This document shows positions 52,131-52,675 of a DNA stretch of 52,675 nt, piece after piece. The notes beneath the pieces are model-generated. The model saw only the letters and a list, made by a program, of their open reading frames with translations. It ran no database searches and had not been told where the DNA came from. Numbering within the stretch: position 1 is the stretch's first letter; each line of letters opens with the position of its first letter. Both the position numbers and the translations under genes were made by a program. Source of the stretch: Chara braunii (lineage: Eukaryota > Streptophyta > Charophyceae > Charales > Characeae); contig BFEA01000032.1 of NCBI GenBank assembly GCA_003427395.1, positions 1,114,774 through 1,167,448 of the forward strand, in the 5' to 3' direction.

Positions 52131-52675
52131 TATGGGCTCGCACTCAAACGATAATATCTAGCCTGGGCGAACTCATATCCAGTGCAAGTGCACATGGGCG
52201 CGCACTCAAATAACGAAACTCTGCGTGGGCGCACATGGGCACACACTCTAATAGTAATGCCATGTTGGGCGCGCATGGGCGCGCACTCTTATTGCAATGC
52301 AGAGCTTGGGCGCGCATGGGTGCGCACTCTTATTGCAGTGCCAAGCTTGTGCGTCCATGGGCGCGCACTCCAACTGCAATGCCAAGCTTGGGCGCGCATG
52401 GGTGTGCACTCTAACTGCAATGCCACGCTTGGGCGCGCATGGGCGCGCACTCTAACTGCAATGCCAAGCGCGCATGGGCGCGCACTGTAACTGCAATGCC
52501 AAGCTTGGGCGAGCATGGTCGTGCACTCTAACTGCAATGCCTAGCTTGGGCGCGCATGGGCGCACACTCTAACTACAATGCCAAGGTTGGGTGCGAATGG
52601 GCGCGCACTCTAACTGCAATGCCAAGCTTGGGCGCGCATGGGCGCGCACTCTAACTGCAATGCCAAGCTTGGGCG
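52131..52675. repeat. 41-bp satellite, running off the window
   Basis: About a dozen tandem units with period 41 bp (one shortened to 35). Each consensus unit contains two palindromes, GCGCGC-ATGG-GCGCGC and CCAAGCTTGG, joined by ACTCTAACTGCAATG. Left units are more diverged than right ones. Open frames on both strands follow from the composition and are not genes. Confidence 0.92.

Overview
The window is eukaryotic, repeat-dominated nuclear DNA. It carries an L1-type LINE, a chromodomain-bearing Ty3/Gypsy (chromovirus) pol gene, a CCHC gag, tRNA-related SINE-like sequences, an LTR with a tRNA-Asp-type primer-binding site, MITE-like inserts, microsatellites and a satellite. There is no intact host gene, no prokaryotic gene organisation, no rRNA and no convincing functional tRNA gene. 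The elements would fit a large-genome streptophyte (alga, bryophyte or lycophyte grade) or a comparable chromovirus-bearing lineage. That assignment is an inference; I cannot name a species.

Layout. 0-6.3 kb: non-coding DNA with a tRNA-like SINE (-), a hairpin-rich GTCCGG patch and a 0.5-kb element with 21-bp perfect terminal inverted repeats. 6.3-19.0 kb: one decayed LINE on the minus strand (endonuclease, RT with ADD box, C-terminal region), split by a 341-bp MITE with a 9-bp target duplication and by an 8.0-kb non-coding element ('X copy 1', 7157-15113). 19.07-19.87 kb: assembly gap, followed by a second SINE (-). 20.9-22.8 kb: AT-rich leader-like DNA, then a primer-binding site and a minus-strand LTR ('M-LTR', from about 22.84 kb). 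This LTR is split by 'X copy 2' (23590-30696, 4-bp duplication GCGG) and resumes to about 32.6 kb. 32.77-34.54 kb: a dense chain of about 30 stem-loops. 34.96-35.34 kb: a 54-bp minisatellite. 36.7-37.7 kb: decayed coding sequence of unknown function. 38.8-41.3 kb: a gag reading frame carrying stops but no frameshift. 42.2-43.9 kb and 45.9-46.0 kb: M-LTR sequence in plus orientation, ending exactly where a truncated chromovirus RT begins. 46.0-48.9 kb: frameshifted chromovirus pol ending in a chromodomain. 50.5-51.5 kb: another unknown decayed frame (-). 51.66-51.90 kb: another hairpin array. 52.1 kb to the end: a 41-bp satellite.

The main observation is a recurring architecture that ordinary repeat families do not explain: interspersed arrays in which a constant loop is carried on stems whose sequence differs from unit to unit while the two arms remain complementary. 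I checked this base by base at 10.1-10.9 kb (19-nt loop), 26.1-26.8 kb (23-nt loop, equivalent position in the second X copy), 51.66-51.90 kb (7-9-nt loop) and 21.3-21.7 kb (about 25-nt loop). The two X copies also show compensatory changes in homologous hairpins. Together with the 1.8-kb hairpin chain this suggests either selected RNA structure or a mutational process (hairpin-templated copying) that keeps rewriting one arm from the other. The X elements encode no recognisable protein, have TG...CA ends, a TATA box and short target duplications, and would be non-autonomous, mobilised in trans if they are mobile.
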